The notes under the pieces were generated by a model that was not told where the DNA came from, did no database searches, and saw only the letters and a program-made list of their open reading frames with translations. 64,000 bases of DNA from Brachyhypopomus gauderio. Its lineage: Eukaryota; Chordata; Actinopteri; Gymnotiformes; Hypopomidae. The position numbers and the translations under genes are program-made. Positions 20,705 through 32,440 of this stretch are shown here, in pieces. Within the stretch, counting starts at the first letter, position 1, and each line of letters begins with the position of its first letter. The stretch is from NCBI RefSeq assembly GCF_052324685.1, contig NW_027506880.1:62001-126000 (forward strand), in the 5' to 3' direction.

Positions 20705-20923
20705 AGTGTTTTTCCATCAACAAATGAATCTAGTTTTGCTGGAACATTCAACACAAGAGCTCATTATATAATGAGTAAATGAGAGAAAGAAAGAAACTCC
20801 TGTGACATCATAATTGAACATACTTGGACAATGTAATTTCAGGTTTATTGCTTTTCTTGAAATCTTCAGTTTTGACTGCCTAATCATTATAAGTCTGATT
20901 TCTAACAAGCAAAAACACGACCA

Positions 20924-21033
20924 GTCAGAATGGCCGAGCGGTCTAAGGCGCCAGACTCAAGTTGATAAAACTTCCAAAAGTTGGGTTTTCTGGTCTCCCA
21001 AAGGAGGCGTGAGTTCAAATCCCACTTCTGACA
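20924..21033 (+). tRNA. tRNA-Leu(CAA), class M
   Basis: HOR1-70; duplicate of 16767. Confidence 0.9.
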
Positions 21034-21253
21034 AGTGTTTTTCAATCAACAAATGATTCTAGTTTTGCTGGAACATTCAACACAAGAGCTCATTACATAG
21101 TGAGTAAATGAGAGAAAGAAAGAAACTCCTGTGACATCATAATTGAACATACTTGGACAATGTAATTTCAGGTTTATTGCTTTTCTTGAAATCTTCAGTT
21201 TTGACTGCCTAATCATTAATAAGTCTGATTTCTAACTAGCAAAAGTACCAGCA

Positions 21254-21363
21254 GTCAGAATGGCCGAGCGGTCTAAGGCGCCAGACTCAAGTTGATAAAA
21301 CTTCCAAAAGTTGGGTTTTCTGGTCTCCCAAAGGAGGCGTGGGTTCAAATCCCACTTCTGACA
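21254..21363 (+). tRNA. tRNA-Leu(CAA), class A
   Basis: HOR1-71. Confidence 0.95.
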
Positions 21364-21583
21364 AGTGTTTTTCCATCAACAAATGAATGTAGTTTTGCTG
21401 GAACTTTCAACACAAGAGCTCATTATATAGTGAGTAAATGAGAGAAAGAAAGAAACTCCTGTGACATCATAATTGAACATACTTCAACAAAGTAATTTCA
21501 GGTTTATTGCTTTTCTTGAAATCTTCAGTTTTGACTGCCTAATCATTAATAAGACTTATTTCTAACAAGCAAAAATACCACCA

Positions 21584-21693
21584 GTCAGAATGGCCGAGCG
21601 GTCTAAGGCGCCAGACTCAAGTTGATAAAACTTCCAAAAGTTGGGTTTTCTGGTCTCCCAAAGGAGGCGTGAGTTCAAATCCCACTTCTGACA
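21584..21693 (+). tRNA. tRNA-Leu(CAA), class M
   Basis: HOR1-72. Confidence 0.9.
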
Positions 21694-21821
21694 AGTGTTT
21701 TCAATCAACAAATGAATCTAGTTTTGATAGAACTACAAACACAATAGCTCATTATATAATGAGTAAATGAGAGAAATAAAGAAACTCTTGTGACATTATA
21801 AGTGAACAAGGTTCAACTCCA

Positions 21822-21930
21822 GTCAGAATGGCCGAGCGGTCTAAGGCGCCAGACTCAAGTTGATGAACTTCCAAAAGTAGGGGTTTCTGTTTTCCCAAAA
21901 GAGGCGTGGTTTCAAATCCCACTTCTGGCA
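21822..21930 (+). tRNA. tRNA-Leu(CAA)-like, class C
   Basis: HOR1-73. Confidence 0.78.
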
Positions 21931-22150
21931 AGTGTTTTTCCATCAACAAATGAATCTAGTTTTGCTGGAACTTTCAACACAAGAGCTCATTATATAGTGA
22001 GTAAATGAGAGAAAGAAAGAAACTCCTGTGACATCATAATTGAACAAGCTTCAACAATGTAATTTCAGGTTTATTGCTTTTCTTGAAATCTTCAGTTTTG
22101 ACTGCCTAATCATTAATAAGTCTGATTTCTAACAAGCAAAAATACCACCA

Positions 22151-22260
22151 GTCAGAATGGCCGAGCGGTCTAAGGCGCCAGACTCAAGTTGATAAAACTT
22201 CCAAAAGTTGGGATTTCTGGTCTCCCAAAGGAGGCGTGAGTTCAAATCCCACTTCTGACA
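22151..22260 (+). tRNA. tRNA-Leu(CAA), class M
   Basis: HOR1-74. Confidence 0.9.
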
Positions 22261-22480
22261 AGTGTTTTTCAATCAACAAATGATTCTAGTTTTGCTGGAA
22301 CTTTCAACACAAGAGCTCATTATATAGTGAGTAAATGAGAGAAAGAAAGAAACTCCTGTGACATCATAATTGAACAAGCTTCAACAATGTAATTTCAGGT
22401 TTATTGCTTTTCTTGAAATCTTCAGTTTTGACTGCCTAATCATTAATAAGTCTGATTTCTAACAAGCAAAAATACCACCA

Positions 22481-22590
22481 GTCAGAATGGCCGAGCGGTC
22501 TAAGGCGCCAGACTCAAGTTGATAAAACTTCCAAAAGTTGGGATTTCTGGTCTCCCAAAGGAGGCGTGGGTTCAAATCCCACTTCTGACA
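22481..22590 (+). tRNA. tRNA-Leu(CAA), class A
   Basis: HOR1-75; short spacer follows. Confidence 0.95.
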
Positions 22591-22718
22591 AGTGTTTTCA
22601 ATCAACAAATGAATCTAGTTTTGATAGAACTACAAACACAATAGCTCATTATATAATGAGTAAATGAGAGAAATAAAGAAACTCTTGTGACATTATAAGT
22701 GAACAAGGTTCAACTCCA

Positions 22719-22828
22719 GTCAGAATGGCCGAGCGGTCTAAGGCGCCAGACTCAAGTTGATGAAACTTCCAAAAGTAGGGGTTTCTGTTTTCCCAAAAGA
22801 GGCGTGGTTTCAAATCCCACTTCTGGCA
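22719..22828 (+). tRNA. tRNA-Leu(CAA)-like, class B
   Basis: HOR1-76. Confidence 0.78.
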
Positions 22829-23048
22829 AGTGTTTTTCCATCAACAAATGAATCTAGTTTTGCTGGAACATTCAACACAAGAGCTCATTATATAATGAGT
22901 AAATGAGAGAAAGAAAGAAACTCCTGTGACATCATAATTGAACATACTTGGACAATGTAATTTCAGGTTTATTGCTTTTCTTGAAATCTTCAGTTTTGAC
23001 TGCCTAATCATTAATAAGTCTGATTTCTAACAAGCAAAAATACCACCA

Positions 23049-23158
23049 GTCAGAATGGCCGAGCGGTCTAAGGCGCCAGACTCAAGTTGATAAAACTTCC
23101 AAAAGTTGGGATTTCTGGTCTCCCAAAGGAGGCGTGGGTTCAAATCCCACTTCTGACA
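23049..23158 (+). tRNA. tRNA-Leu(CAA), class A
   Basis: HOR1-77; short spacer follows. Confidence 0.95.
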
Positions 23159-23286
23159 AGTGTTTTCAATCAACAAATGAATCTAGTTTTGATAGAACTA
23201 CAAACACAATAGCTCATTATATAATGAGTAAATGAGAGAAATAAAGAAACTCTTGTGACATTATAAGTGAACAAGGTTCAACTCCA

Positions 23287-23396
23287 GTCAGAATGGCCGA
23301 GCGGTCTAAGGCGCCAGACTCAAGTTGATGAAACTTCCAAAAGTAGGGGTTTCTGTTTTCCCAAAAGAGGCGTGGTTTCAAATCCCACTTCTGGCA
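23287..23396 (+). tRNA. tRNA-Leu(CAA)-like, class B
   Basis: HOR1-78. Confidence 0.78.
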
Positions 23397-23616
23397 AGTG
23401 TTTTTCCATCAACAAATGAATCTAGTTTTGCTGGAACATTCAACACAAGAGCTCATTATATAATGAGTAAATGAGAGAAAGAAAGAAACTCCTGTGACAT
23501 CATAATTGAACATACTTGGACAATGTAATTTCAGGTTTATTGCTTTTCTTGAAATCTTCAGTTTTGACTGCCTAATCATTAATAAGTCTGATTTCTAACA
23601 AGCAAAAATACCACCA

Positions 23617-23726
23617 GTCAGAATGGCCGAGCGGTCTAAGGCGCCAGACTCAAGTTGATAAAACTTCCAAAAGTTGGGATTTCTGGTCTCCCAAAGGAGG
23701 CGTGGGTTCAAATCCCACTTCTGACA
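23617..23726 (+). tRNA. tRNA-Leu(CAA), class A
   Basis: HOR1-79; T5 terminator. Confidence 0.95.
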
Positions 23727-23946
23727 AGTGTTTTTCCATCAACAAATGAATCTAGTTTTGCTGGAACTTTCAACACAAGAGCTCATTATATAGTGAGTAA
23801 ATGAGAGAAAGAAAGAAACTCCTGTGACATCATAATTGAACATACTTCAACAAAGTAATTTCAGGTTTATTGCTTTTCTTGAAATCTTCAGTTTTGACTG
23901 CCTAATCATTAATAAGACTTATTTCTAACAAGCAAAAATACCACCA

Positions 23947-24056
23947 GTCAGAATGGCCGAGCGGTCTAAGGCGCCAGACTCAAGTTGATAAAACTTCCAA
24001 AAGTTGGGTTTTCTGGTCTCCCAAAGGAGGCGTGAGTTCAAATCCCACTTCTGACA
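23947..24056 (+). tRNA. tRNA-Leu(CAA), class M
   Basis: HOR1-80. Confidence 0.9.
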
Positions 24057-24184
24057 AGTGTTTTCAATCAACAAATGAATCTAGTTTTGATAGAACTACA
24101 AACACAATAGCTCATTATATAATGAGTAAATGAGAGAAATAAAGAAACTCTTGTGACATTATAAGTGAACAAGGTTCAACTCCA

Positions 24185-24293
24185 GTCAGAATGGCCGAGC
24201 GGTCTAAGGCGCCAGACTCAAGTTGATGAACTTCCAAAAGTAGGGGTTTCTGTTTTCCCAAAAGAGGCGTGGTTTCAAATCCCACTTCTGGCA
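24185..24293 (+). tRNA. tRNA-Leu(CAA)-like, class C
   Basis: HOR1-81; end of the 12-gene block and start of the 3,680-bp-offset block. Confidence 0.78.
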
Positions 24294-24513
24294 AGTGTTT
24301 TTCCATCAACAAATGAATCTAGTTTTGCTGGAACTTTCAACACAAGAGCTCATTATATAGTGAGTAAATGAGAGAAAGAAAGAAACTCCTGTGACATCAT
24401 AATTGAACAAGCTTCAACAATGTAATTTCAGGTTTATTGCTTTTCTTGAAATCTTCAGTTTTGACTGCCTAATCATTAATAAGTCTGATTTCTAACAAGC
24501 AAAAATACCACCA

Positions 24514-24623
24514 GTCAGAATGGCCGAGCGGTCTAAGGCGCCAGACTCAAGTTGATAAAACTTCCAAAAGTTGGGATTTCTGGTCTCCCAAAGGAGGCGT
24601 GGGTTCAAATCCCACTTCTGACA
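24514..24623 (+). tRNA. tRNA-Leu(CAA), class A
   Basis: HOR1-82. Confidence 0.95.
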
Positions 24624-24842
24624 AGTGTTTTCAATCAACAAATGAATCTAGTTTTGCTGGAACTTTCAACACAAGAGCTCATTATATAGTGAGTAAATGA
24701 GAGAAAGAAAGAAACTCCTGTGACATCATAATTGAACAAGCTTCAACAATGTAATTTCAGGTTTATTGCTTTTCTTGAAATCTTCAGTTTTGACTGCCTA
24801 ATCATTAATAAGTCTGATTTCTAACAAGCAAAAATACCACTA

Positions 24843-24952
24843 GTCAGAATGGCCGAGCGGTCTAAGGCGCCAGACTCAAGTTGATAAAACTTCCAAAAGT
24901 TGGGATTTCTGGTCTCCCAAAGGAGGCGTGGGTTCAAATCCCACTTCTGACA
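24843..24952 (+). tRNA. tRNA-Leu(CAA), class A
   Basis: HOR1-83; CCACTA 5' flank. Confidence 0.95.
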
Positions 24953-25080
24953 AGTGTTTTCAATCAACAAATGAATCTAGTTTTGATAGAACTACAAACA
25001 CAATAGCTCATTATATAATGAGTAAATGAGAGAAATAAAGAAACTCTTGTGACATTATAAGTGAACAAGGTTCAACTCCA

Positions 25081-25190
25081 GTCAGAATGGCCGAGCGGTC
25101 TAAGGCGCCAGACTCAAGTTGATGAAACTTCCAAAAGTAGGGGTTTCTGTTTTCCCAAAAGAGGCGTGGTTTCAAATCCCACTTCTGGCA
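25081..25190 (+). tRNA. tRNA-Leu(CAA)-like, class B
   Basis: HOR1-84. Confidence 0.78.
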
Positions 25191-25410
25191 AGTGTTTTTC
25201 CATCAACAAATGAATCTAGTTTTGCTGGAACATTCAACACAAGAGCTCATTATATAATGAGTAAATGAGAGAAAGAAAGAAACTCCTGTGACATCATAAT
25301 TGAACATACTTGGACAATGTAATTTCAGGTTTATTGCTTTTCTTGAAATCTTCAGTTTTGACTGCCTAATCATTAATAAGACTGATTTCTAACAAGCAAA
25401 AATACCACCA

Positions 25411-25520
25411 GTCAGAATGGCCGAGCGGTCTAAGGCGCCAGACTCAAGTTGATAAAACTTCCAAAAGTTGGGTTTTCTGGTCTCCCAAAGGAGGCGTGGG
25501 TTGTAATCCCACTTCTGACA
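25411..25520 (+). tRNA. tRNA-Leu(CAA), class L
   Basis: HOR1-85. Confidence 0.8.
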
Positions 25521-25740
25521 AGTGTTTTTCCATCAACAAATGAATGTAGTTTTGCTGGAACTTTCAACACAAGAGCTCATTATATAGTGAGTAAATGAGA
25601 GAAAGAAAGAAACTCCTGTGACATCATAATTGAACAAGCTTCAACAATGTAATTTCAGGTTTATTGCTTTTCTTGAAATCTTCAGTTTTGACTGCCTAAT
25701 CATTAATAAGTCTGATTTCTAACAAGCAAAAATACCACCA

Positions 25741-25850
25741 GTCAGAATGGCCGAGCGGTCTAAGGCGCCAGACTCAAGTTGATAAAACTTCCAAAAGTTG
25801 GGATTTCTGGTCTCCCAAAGGAGGCGTGGGTTCAAATCCCACTTCTGACA
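25741..25850 (+). tRNA. tRNA-Leu(CAA), class A
   Basis: HOR1-86; spacer after it carries AAGATTCAAC. Confidence 0.95.
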
Positions 25851-26069
25851 AGTGTTTTCAATCAACAAATGAATCTAGTTTTGCTGGAACTTTCAACACA
25901 AGAGCTCATTATATAGTGAGTAAATGAGAGAAAGAAAGAAACTCCTGTGACATCATAATTGAACAAGATTCAACAATGTAATTTCAGGTTTATTGCTTTT
26001 CTTGAAATCTTCAGTTTTGACTGCCTAATCATTAATAAGTCTGATTTCTAACAAGCAAAAATACCACCA

Positions 26070-26179
26070 GTCAGAATGGCCGAGCGGTCTAAGGCGCCAG
26101 ACTCAAGTTGATAAAACTTCCAAAAGTTGGGTTTTCTGGTCTCCCAAAGGAGGCGTGGGTTGTAATCCCACTTCTGACA
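26070..26179 (+). tRNA. tRNA-Leu(CAA), class L
   Basis: HOR1-87. Confidence 0.8.
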
Positions 26180-26399
26180 AGTGTTTTTCCATCAACAAAT
26201 GAATGTAGTTTTGCTGGAACTTTCAACACAAGAGCTCATTATATAGTGAGTAAATGAGAGAAAGAAAGAAACTCCTGTGACATCATAATTGAACAAGCTT
26301 CAACAATGTAATTTCAGGTTTATTGCTTTTCTTGAAATCTTCAGTTTTGACTGCCTAATCATTAATAAGTCTGATTTCTAACTAGCAAAAGTACCAGCA

Positions 26400-26509
26400 G
26401 TCAGAATGGCCGAGCGGTCTAAGGCGCCAGACTCAAGTTGATAAAACTTCCAAAAGTTGGGTTTTCTGGTCTCCCAAAGGAGGCGTGGGTTCAAATCCCA
26501 CTTCTGACA
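26400..26509 (+). tRNA. tRNA-Leu(CAA), class A
   Basis: HOR1-88; GTACCAGCA 5' flank. Confidence 0.95.
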
Positions 26510-26729
26510 AGTGTTTTTCCATCAACAAATGAATGTAGTTTTGCTGGAACTTTCAACACAAGAGCTCATTATATAGTGAGTAAATGAGAGAAAGAAAGAA
26601 ACTCCTGTGACATCATAATTGAACATACTTCAACAAAGTAATTTCAGGTTTATTGCTTTTCTTGAAATCTTCAGTTTTGACTGCCTAATCATTAATAAGA
26701 CTTATTTCTAACAAGCAAAAATACCACCA

Positions 26730-26839
26730 GTCAGAATGGCCGAGCGGTCTAAGGCGCCAGACTCAAGTTGATAAAACTTCCAAAAGTTGGGTTTTCTGGT
26801 CTCCCAAAGGAGGCGTGAGTTCAAATCCCACTTCTGACA
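26730..26839 (+). tRNA. tRNA-Leu(CAA), class M
   Basis: HOR1-89. Confidence 0.9.
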
Positions 26840-26967
26840 AGTGTTTTCAATCAACAAATGAATCTAGTTTTGATAGAACTACAAACACAATAGCTCATTA
26901 TATAATGAGTAAATGAGAGAAATAAAGAAACTCTTGTGACATTATAAGTGAACAAGGTTCAACTCCA

Positions 26968-27076
26968 GTCAGAATGGCCGAGCGGTCTAAGGCGCCAGAC
27001 TCAAGTTGATGAACTTCCAAAAGTAGGGGTTTCTGTTTTCCCAAAAGAGGCGTGGTTTCAAATCCCACTTCTGGCA
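26968..27076 (+). tRNA. tRNA-Leu(CAA)-like, class C
   Basis: HOR1-90; a class C gene followed by the GAACATTCAAC spacer normally seen after class B, so a C/B hybrid unit. Confidence 0.78.
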
Positions 27077-27296
27077 AGTGTTTTTCCATCAACAAATGAA
27101 TCTAGTTTTGCTGGAACATTCAACACAAGAGCTCATTATATAATGAGTAAATGAGAGAAAGAAAGAAACTCCTGTGACATCATAATTGAACATACTTGGA
27201 CAATGTAATTTCAGGTTTATTGCTTTTCTTGAAATCTTCAGTTTTGACTGCCTAATCATTAATAAGTCTGATTTCTAACAAGCAAAAATACCACCA

Positions 27297-27406
27297 GTCA
27301 GAATGGCCGAGCGGTCTAAGGCGCCAGACTCAAGTTGATAAAACTTCCAAAAGTTGGGATTTCTGGTCTCCCAAAGGAGGCGTGGGTTCAAATCCCACTT
27401 CTGACA
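27297..27406 (+). tRNA. tRNA-Leu(CAA), class A
   Basis: HOR1-91; T5 terminator. Confidence 0.95.
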
Positions 27407-27626
27407 AGTGTTTTTCCATCAACAAATGAATCTAGTTTTGCTGGAACTTTCAACACAAGAGCTCATTATATAGTGAGTAAATGAGAGAAAGAAAGAAACT
27501 CCTGTGACATCATAATTGAACATACTTCAACAAAGTAATTTCAGGTTTATTGCTTTTCTTGAAATCTTCAGTTTTGACTGCCTAATCATTAATAAGACTT
27601 ATTTCTAACAAGCAAAAATACCACCA

Positions 27627-27736
27627 GTCAGAATGGCCGAGCGGTCTAAGGCGCCAGACTCAAGTTGATAAAACTTCCAAAAGTTGGGTTTTCTGGTCTC
27701 CCAAAGGAGGCGTGAGTTCAAATCCCACTTCTGACA
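27627..27736 (+). tRNA. tRNA-Leu(CAA), class M
   Basis: HOR1-92. Confidence 0.9.
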
Positions 27737-27864
27737 AGTGTTTTCAATCAACAAATGAATCTAGTTTTGATAGAACTACAAACACAATAGCTCATTATAT
27801 AATGAGTAAATGAGAGAAATAAAGAAACTCTTGTGACATTATAAGTGAACAAGGTTCAACTCCA

Positions 27865-27973
27865 GTCAGAATGGCCGAGCGGTCTAAGGCGCCAGACTCA
27901 AGTTGATGAACTTCCAAAAGTAGGGGTTTCTGTTTTCCCAAAAGAGGCGTGGTTTCAAATCCCACTTCTGGCA
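27865..27973 (+). tRNA. tRNA-Leu(CAA)-like, class C
   Basis: HOR1-93. Confidence 0.78.
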
Positions 27974-28193
27974 AGTGTTTTTCCATCAACAAATGAATCT
28001 AGTTTTGCTGGAACTTTCAACACAAGAGCTCATTATATAGTGAGTAAATGAGAGAAAGAAAGAAACTCCTGTGACATCATAATTGAACAAGCTTCAACAA
28101 TGTAATTTCAGGTTTATTGCTTTTCTTGAAATCTTCAGTTTTGACTGCCTAATCATTAATAAGTCTGATTTCTAACAAGCAAAAATACCACCA

Positions 28194-28303
28194 GTCAGAA
28201 TGGCCGAGCGGTCTAAGGCGCCAGACTCAAGTTGATAAAACTTCCAAAAGTTGGGATTTCTGGTCTCCCAAAGGAGGCGTGGGTTCAAATCCCACTTCTG
28301 ACA
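28194..28303 (+). tRNA. tRNA-Leu(CAA), class A
   Basis: HOR1-94. Confidence 0.95.
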
Positions 28304-28522
28304 AGTGTTTTCAATCAACAAATGAATCTAGTTTTGCTGGAACTTTCAACACAAGAGCTCATTATATAGTGAGTAAATGAGAGAAAGAAAGAAACTCCTG
28401 TGACATCATAATTGAACAAGCTTCAACAATGTAATTTCAGGTTTATTGCTTTTCTTGAAATCTTCAGTTTTGACTGCCTAATCATTAATAAGTCTGATTT
28501 CTAACAAGCAAAAATACCACTA

Positions 28523-28632
28523 GTCAGAATGGCCGAGCGGTCTAAGGCGCCAGACTCAAGTTGATAAAACTTCCAAAAGTTGGGATTTCTGGTCTCCCAA
28601 AGGAGGCGTGGGTTCAAATCCCACTTCTGACA
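28523..28632 (+). tRNA. tRNA-Leu(CAA), class A
   Basis: HOR1-95; CCACTA 5' flank. Confidence 0.95.
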
Positions 28633-28760
28633 AGTGTTTTCAATCAACAAATGAATCTAGTTTTGATAGAACTACAAACACAATAGCTCATTATATAATG
28701 AGTAAATGAGAGAAATAAAGAAACTCTTGTGACATTATAAGTGAACAAGGTTCAACTCCA

Positions 28761-28870
28761 GTCAGAATGGCCGAGCGGTCTAAGGCGCCAGACTCAAGTT
28801 GATGAAACTTCCAAAAGTAGGGGTTTCTGTTTTCCCAAAAGAGGCGTGGTTTCAAATCCCACTTCTGGCA
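28761..28870 (+). tRNA. tRNA-Leu(CAA)-like, class B
   Basis: HOR1-96. Confidence 0.78.
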
Positions 28871-29090
28871 AGTGTTTTTCCATCAACAAATGAATCTAGT
28901 TTTGCTGGAACATTCAACACAAGAGCTCATTATATAATGAGTAAATGAGAGAAAGAAAGAAACTCCTGTGACATCATAATTGAACATACTTGGACAATGT
29001 AATTTCAGGTTTATTGCTTTTCTTGAAATCTTCAGTTTTGACTGCCTAATCATTAATAAGACTGATTTCTAACAAGCAAAAATACCACCA

Positions 29091-29200
29091 GTCAGAATGG
29101 CCGAGCGGTCTAAGGCGCCAGACTCAAGTTGATAAAACTTCCAAAAGTTGGGTTTTCTGGTCTCCCAAAGGAGGCGTGGGTTGTAATCCCACTTCTGACA
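29091..29200 (+). tRNA. tRNA-Leu(CAA), class L
   Basis: HOR1-97. Confidence 0.8.
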
Positions 29201-29420
29201 AGTGTTTTTCCATCAACAAATGAATGTAGTTTTGCTGGAACTTTCAACACAAGAGCTCATTATATAGTGAGTAAATGAGAGAAAGAAAGAAACTCCTGTG
29301 ACATCATAATTGAACAAGCTTCAACAATGTAATTTCAGGTTTATTGCTTTTCTTGAAATCTTCAGTTTTGACTGCCTAATCATTAATAAGTCTGATTTCT
29401 AACAAGCAAAAATACCACCA

Positions 29421-29530
29421 GTCAGAATGGCCGAGCGGTCTAAGGCGCCAGACTCAAGTTGATAAAACTTCCAAAAGTTGGGATTTCTGGTCTCCCAAAG
29501 GAGGCGTGGGTTCAAATCCCACTTCTGACA
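29421..29530 (+). tRNA. tRNA-Leu(CAA), class A
   Basis: HOR1-98; spacer after it carries AAGATTCAAC. Confidence 0.95.
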
Positions 29531-29749
29531 AGTGTTTTCAATCAACAAATGAATCTAGTTTTGCTGGAACTTTCAACACAAGAGCTCATTATATAGTGAG
29601 TAAATGAGAGAAAGAAAGAAACTCCTGTGACATCATAATTGAACAAGATTCAACAATGTAATTTCAGGTTTATTGCTTTTCTTGAAATCTTCAGTTTTGA
29701 CTGCCTAATCATTAATAAGTCTGATTTCTAACAAGCAAAAATACCACCA

Positions 29750-29859
29750 GTCAGAATGGCCGAGCGGTCTAAGGCGCCAGACTCAAGTTGATAAAACTTC
29801 CAAAAGTTGGGTTTTCTGGTCTCCCAAAGGAGGCGTGGGTTGTAATCCCACTTCTGACA
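29750..29859 (+). tRNA. tRNA-Leu(CAA), class L
   Basis: HOR1-99. Confidence 0.8.
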
Positions 29860-30079
29860 AGTGTTTTTCCATCAACAAATGAATGTAGTTTTGCTGGAAC
29901 TTTCAACACAAGAGCTCATTATATAGTGAGTAAATGAGAGAAAGAAAGAAACTCCTGTGACATCATAATTGAACAAGCTTCAACAATGTAATTTCAGGTT
30001 TATTGCTTTTCTTGAAATCTTCAGTTTTGACTGCCTAATCATTAATAAGTCTGATTTCTAACAAGCAAAAATACCACCA

Positions 30080-30189
30080 GTCAGAATGGCCGAGCGGTCT
30101 AAGGCGCCAGACTCAAGTTGATAAAACTTCCAAAAGTTGGGATTTCGGGTCTCCCAAAGGAGGCGTGGGTTCAAATCCCACTTCTGACA
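30080..30189 (+). tRNA. tRNA-Leu(CAA), class A with G41
   Basis: HOR1-100. The 3' anticodon strand reads TCGGG instead of TCTGG, giving an A29-G41 mismatch in the middle of the anticodon stem, which would disturb both folding and intron removal. Confidence 0.85.
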
Positions 30190-30317
30190 AGTGTTTTCAA
30201 TCAACAAATGAATCTAGTTTTGATAGAACTACAAACACAATAGCTCATTATATAATGAGTAAATGAGAGAAGTAAAGAAACTCTTGTGACATTATAAGTG
30301 AACAAGGTTCAACTCCA

Positions 30318-30427
30318 GTCAGAATGGCCGAGCGGTCTAAGGCGCCAGACTCAAGTTGATGAAACTTCCAAAAGTAGGGGTTTCTGTTTTCCCAAAAGAG
30401 GCGTGGTTTCAAATCCCACTTCTGGCA
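30318..30427 (+). tRNA. tRNA-Leu(CAA)-like, class B
   Basis: HOR1-101; preceded by the GAGAAGTAAAG spacer variant. Confidence 0.78.
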
Positions 30428-30647
30428 AGTGTTTTTCCATCAACAAATGAATCTAGTTTTGCTGGAACATTCAACACAAGAGCTCATTATATAATGAGTA
30501 AATGAGAGAAAGAAAGAAACTCCTGTGACATCATAATTGAACATACTTGGACAATGTAATTTCAGGTTTATTGCTTTTCTTGAAATCTTCAGTTTTGACT
30601 GCCTAATCATTAATAAGACTGATTTCTAACAAGCAAAAATACCACCA

Positions 30648-30757
30648 GTCAGAATGGCCGAGCGGTCTAAGGCGCCAGACTCAAGTTGATAAAACTTCCA
30701 AAAGTTGGGTTTTCTGGTCTCCCAAAGGAGGCGTGGGTTGTAATCCCACTTCTGACA
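30648..30757 (+). tRNA. tRNA-Leu(CAA), class L
   Basis: HOR1-102. Confidence 0.8.
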
Positions 30758-30977
30758 AGTGTTTTTCCATCAACAAATGAATGTAGTTTTGCTGGAACTT
30801 TCAACACAAGAGCTCATTATATAGTGAGTAAATGAGAGAAAGAAAGAAACTCCTGTGACATCATAATTGAACAAGCTTCAACAATGTAATTTCAGGTTTA
30901 TTGCTTTTCTTGAAATCTTCAGTTTTGACTGCCTAATCATTAATAAGTCTGATTTCTAACAAGCAAAAATACCACCA

Positions 30978-31087
30978 GTCAGAATGGCCGAGCGGTCTAA
31001 GGCGCCAGACTCAAGTTGATAAAACTTCCAAAAGTTGGGATTTCTGGTCTCCCAAAGGAGGCGTGGGTTCAAATCCCACTTCTGACA
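30978..31087 (+). tRNA. tRNA-Leu(CAA), class A
   Basis: HOR1-103. Confidence 0.95.
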
Positions 31088-31306
31088 AGTGTTTTCAATC
31101 AACAAATGAATCTAGTTTTGCTGGAACTTTCAACACAAGAGCTCATTATATAGTGAGTAAATGAGAGAAAGAAAGAAACTCCTGTGACATCATAATTGAA
31201 CAAGCTTCAACAATGTAATTTCAGGTTTATTGCTTTTCTTGAAATCTTCAGTTTTGACTGCCTAATCATTAATAAGTCTGATTTCTAACAAGCAAAAATA
31301 CCACCA

Positions 31307-31416
31307 TTCAGAATGGCCGAGCGGTCTAAGGCGCCAGACTCAAGTTGATAAAACTTCCAAAAGTTGGGATTTCTGGTCTCCCAAAGGAGGCGTGGGTTCA
31401 AATCCCACTTCTGACA
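31307..31416 (+). tRNA. tRNA-Leu(CAA), class A with T1
   Basis: HOR1-104. Confidence 0.9.
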
Positions 31417-31544
31417 AGTGTTTTCAATCAACAAATGAATCTAGTTTTGATAGAACTACAAACACAATAGCTCATTATATAATGAGTAAATGAGAGAAAT
31501 AAAGAAACTCTTGTGACATTATAAGTGAACAAGTTTCAACTCCA

Positions 31545-31654
31545 GTCAGAATGGCCGAGCGGTCTAAGGCGCCAGACTCAAGTTGATGAAACTTCCAAAA
31601 GTAGGGGTTTCTGTTTTCCCAAAAGAGGCGTGGTTTCAAATCCCACTTCTGGCA
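31545..31654 (+). tRNA. tRNA-Leu(CAA)-like, class B
   Basis: HOR1-105; the spacer after it has GTAAATTC instead of GTAATTTC near 31785. Confidence 0.78.
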
Positions 31655-31873
31655 AGTGTTTTTCCATCAACAAATGAATCTAGTTTTGCTGGAACATTCA
31701 ACACAAGAGCTCATTATATAATGAGTAAATGAGAGAAAGAAAGAAACTCCTGTGACATCATAATTGAACATACTTGGACAATGTAAATTCAGGTTTATTG
31801 CTTTTCTTGAAATCTTCAGTTTTGACTGCCTAATCATTATAAGTCTGATTTCTAACAAGCAAAAACACGACCA

Positions 31874-31983
31874 GTCAGAATGGCCGAGCCGTCTAAGGCG
31901 CCAGACTCAAGTTGATAAAACTTCCAAAAGTTGGGTTTTCTGGTCTCCCAAAGGAGGCGTGGGTTCAAATCCCACTTCTGACA
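31874..31983 (+). tRNA. tRNA-Leu(CAA), class A with C18
   Basis: HOR1-106. Confidence 0.88.
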
Positions 31984-32202
31984 AGTGTTTTTCCATCAAC
32001 AAATGAATGTAGTTTTGCTGGAACTTTCAACACAAGAGCTCATTATATAGTGAGTAAATGAGAGAAAGAAAGAAACTCCTGTGACATCATAATTGTACAT
32101 ACTTCAACAAAGTAATTTCAGGTTTATTGCTTTTCTTGAAATCTTCAGTTTTGACTGCCTAATCATTATAAGTCTGATTTCTAACAAGCAAAAACACGAC
32201 CA

Positions 32203-32312
32203 GTCAGAATGGCCGAGCGGTCTAAGGCACCAGACTCAAGTTGATAAAACTTCCAAAAGTTGGGATTTCTGGTCTCCCAAAGGAGGCGTGGGTTCAAATC
32301 CCACTTCTGACA
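32203..32312 (+). tRNA. tRNA-Leu(CAA), class A with A26
   Basis: HOR1-107. Base 26 is A. The CACGACCA 5' flank after a C18 gene occurs only here; the spacer before it is a hybrid of two haplotypes. Confidence 0.93.
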
Positions 32313-32440
32313 AGTGTTTTCAATCAACAAATGAATCTAGTTTTGATAGAACTACAAACACAATAGCTCATTATATAATGAGTAAATGAGAGAAATAAAG
32401 AAACTCTTGTGACATTATAAGTGAACAAGTTTCAACTCCA

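Larger units (their letters stand above)
16767..24293 (+). repeat. Nested 12-gene duplication in HOR copy 1, offset 4,157 bp
   Basis: Genes 16767-20136 are repeated class for class at 20924-24293. This is the counterpart of the 4,816-bp repeat in HOR copy 2, but the linker has only two genes (20357 and 20595) instead of four. Confidence 0.9.
24185..29859 (+). repeat. Nested 7-gene duplication, offset 3,680 bp
   Basis: Genes 24185-26179 recur in the same class order at 27865-29859. A rare spacer variant (AAGATTCAAC instead of AAGCTTCAAC) is present in both, near 25970 and 29646. Confidence 0.87.
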
